Positions 7,334 to 8,189 of a DNA stretch of 8,189 bases are shown here, piece by piece (within the stretch, counting starts at the first letter, position 1; each line of letters starts with the position of its first letter). The notes below the pieces were generated by a model that saw only the letters and a list, made by a program, of their open reading frames with translations, was not told the DNA's origin and did not search any database. Both the position numbers and the translations under genes were made by a program. The DNA comes from an uncultured Planctomycetaceae bacterium (GTDB lineage Bacteria; Planctomycetota; Planctomycetia; Pirellulales; Pirellulaceae): the NCBI GenBank assembly GCA_903927685.1, contig CAIYOB010000308.1:1-8189 (forward strand). Direction: 5' to 3'.

Positions 7334-8189
7334 ATGGCTTCACGATCCCGCGATCTTGATACGACCGCGCGGCCCGACGTGATTGCGCCCTGGTTGCCCG
7401 CAGTCGGCAATTGGCAGTTGGCCGAATTGCTAGGCGAAGGCCGCTGGTGCCAGGTCTATCGGGCCCGGCCCTCGACTCGCGACGCCGCGACGCCCGCGGA
7501 CTATGCGGTCAAGCTCGCCAAGCGTTCGGCGTCGGACACGGTGGCCATCCGCCTGCTGCAGCGTGAGGCGGTCGTGGCCGGCGAGGTGTCGCACCCGAAC
7601 TTGACCAGCATCCTGTCGGCACGCGTCCGGCGACCGCCGTACTACATCGTCATGCCTTATCTCCCCGGCCGGACGCTCGAAGCGGCACTGGCCGACCACG
7701 ATCGGCTGCCCACAGGCGAAGCCGCCCAGATCGCTCGACAGACGGTCGAAGCGTTGGCGGCCCTGCACGCGGCGGGTTGGGTACATTCCGACGTCAAACC
7801 CGGCAACATCCTGGTGGGCTCGACCGGCCACGTGACGCTGCTGGATCTCGGCCTGGCCAGAAAGTCCGGCGGCGTCGGCGGCATCGACGGCACGACGCTC
7901 GCCGGCACGCTGGCGTATACCGCGCCCGAGTCGTTCAGTTCCCTCGTCGAACTGGGGCCGGCGCTGGACGTGTACAGCCTGGGCGTGACGCTGTATCGGA
8001 TGGTGACCGGCGTGCTGCCATTCCCGCAGTCGGATCCGGCGGCCTTGGCCGCGGCGCATCTGCACCACCGGCCGCCGAGCCCGAGAGTCCTCAATCCCGC
8101 CTTGGACCAACGCGTCGTGAGCCTGCTGGAGGGGATGCTCGAAAAGCAGCCCAGCCAGCGGCCATCGCTGGATGAATTGGCCAGCTGGC
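7334..8189 (+). CDS. Hanks-type Ser/Thr protein kinase, N-terminal part, cut by the right edge
   Basis: The 285 visible residues cover almost a complete protein kinase domain, which phosphorylates Ser or Thr on unknown targets. Landmarks in order are the glycine loop GEGRWCQVYRA (34-44), in which the third Gly is replaced by Cys39; the ATP-anchoring lysine in YAVK (K60); the alpha-C glutamate (E78); the hinge IVMPYLPG (105-112); the catalytic loop HSDVKPGNIL (151-160) with D153, K155 and N158; the metal-binding DLG (171-173) in place of DFG; APE (197-199); and DVYSLGVTLY (212-221). The Arg of the usual HRD is Ser here, so it is a non-RD kinase that may not need activation-loop phosphorylation. 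All residues needed for activity are present. I used the ATG at 7334, which lacks a clear ribosome binding site; an upstream in-frame ATG at 7136 adds 66 unconvincing residues. The C-terminal part, which in such kinases often holds a membrane helix and a sensor or repeat domain, is outside the window. It is divergent from the transporter gene, with no evident functional link. Confidence 0.92.
   Translation, partial: MASRSRDLDTTARPDVIAPWLPAVGNWQLAELLGEGRWCQVYRARPSTRDAATPADYAVKLAKRSASDTVAIRLLQREAVVAGEVSHPNLTSILSARVRRPPYYIVMPYLPGRTLEAALADHDRLPTGEAAQIARQTVEALAALHAAGWVHSDVKPGNILVGSTGHVTLLDLGLARKSGGVGGIDGTTLAGTLAYTAPESFSSLVELGPALDVYSLGVTLYRMVTGVLPFPQSDPAALAAAHLHHRPPSPRVLNPALDQRVVSLLEGMLEKQPSQRPSLDELASW

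Noticed and set aside
7430..8110. A 226-codon open frame on the minus strand
   Set aside because: It is the complement of the kinase domain and has the Arg and Gln rich composition of a shadow frame.

Overview
The window is GC-rich bacterial DNA, and the style of its genes points to a planctomycete. It holds a predicted lipoprotein made almost entirely of leucine-rich repeats, a Hanks-type Ser/Thr protein kinase, a large exported glycoside hydrolase related to family GH106, and debris of a parallel beta-helix protein. Most starts also lack a clear Shine-Dalgarno sequence. This assignment is inferred from gene content and style; there is no rRNA or other marker gene.

Layout from left to right. 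(1) Bases 1-539, minus strand: the 5' part of a gene that runs off the left edge. It is open but changes protein-like character partway, which suggests a frameshift. (2) Bases 540-994: no intact gene. On the minus strand, 764-964 encodes a clear piece of a right-handed beta-helix protein with no start, so this is probably a gene remnant. (3) 995-2617, minus: LRR lipoprotein. (4) 2618-2890: non-coding, with a run of nine C and two mutually exclusive GC-rich hairpins. (5) 2891-5749, minus: secreted GH106-like alpha-L-rhamnosidase. (6) 5836-6867, minus: ten-helix EamA/DMT-family transporter ending 86 bases before the hydrolase start. (7) 6868-7333: divergent intergenic region with a repeat-like GC-rich motif. 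(8) 7334 to the right edge, plus: Ser/Thr kinase, truncated by the window.

The minus-strand genes could be read from left-pointing transcripts starting in the 6868-7333 region. The transporter and hydrolase are close enough to share a message. A plausible but unproven reading is that the hydrolase cuts rhamnose-containing glycans outside the cytoplasm. Nothing shows that the transporter carries the released sugar, and EamA proteins have many substrates. The LRR lipoprotein and the kinase are common accessory families with no visible link to sugar use. I found no convincing new multi-gene system, CRISPR array, transposon or RNA gene. The most unusual part is the decayed segment at the left end.
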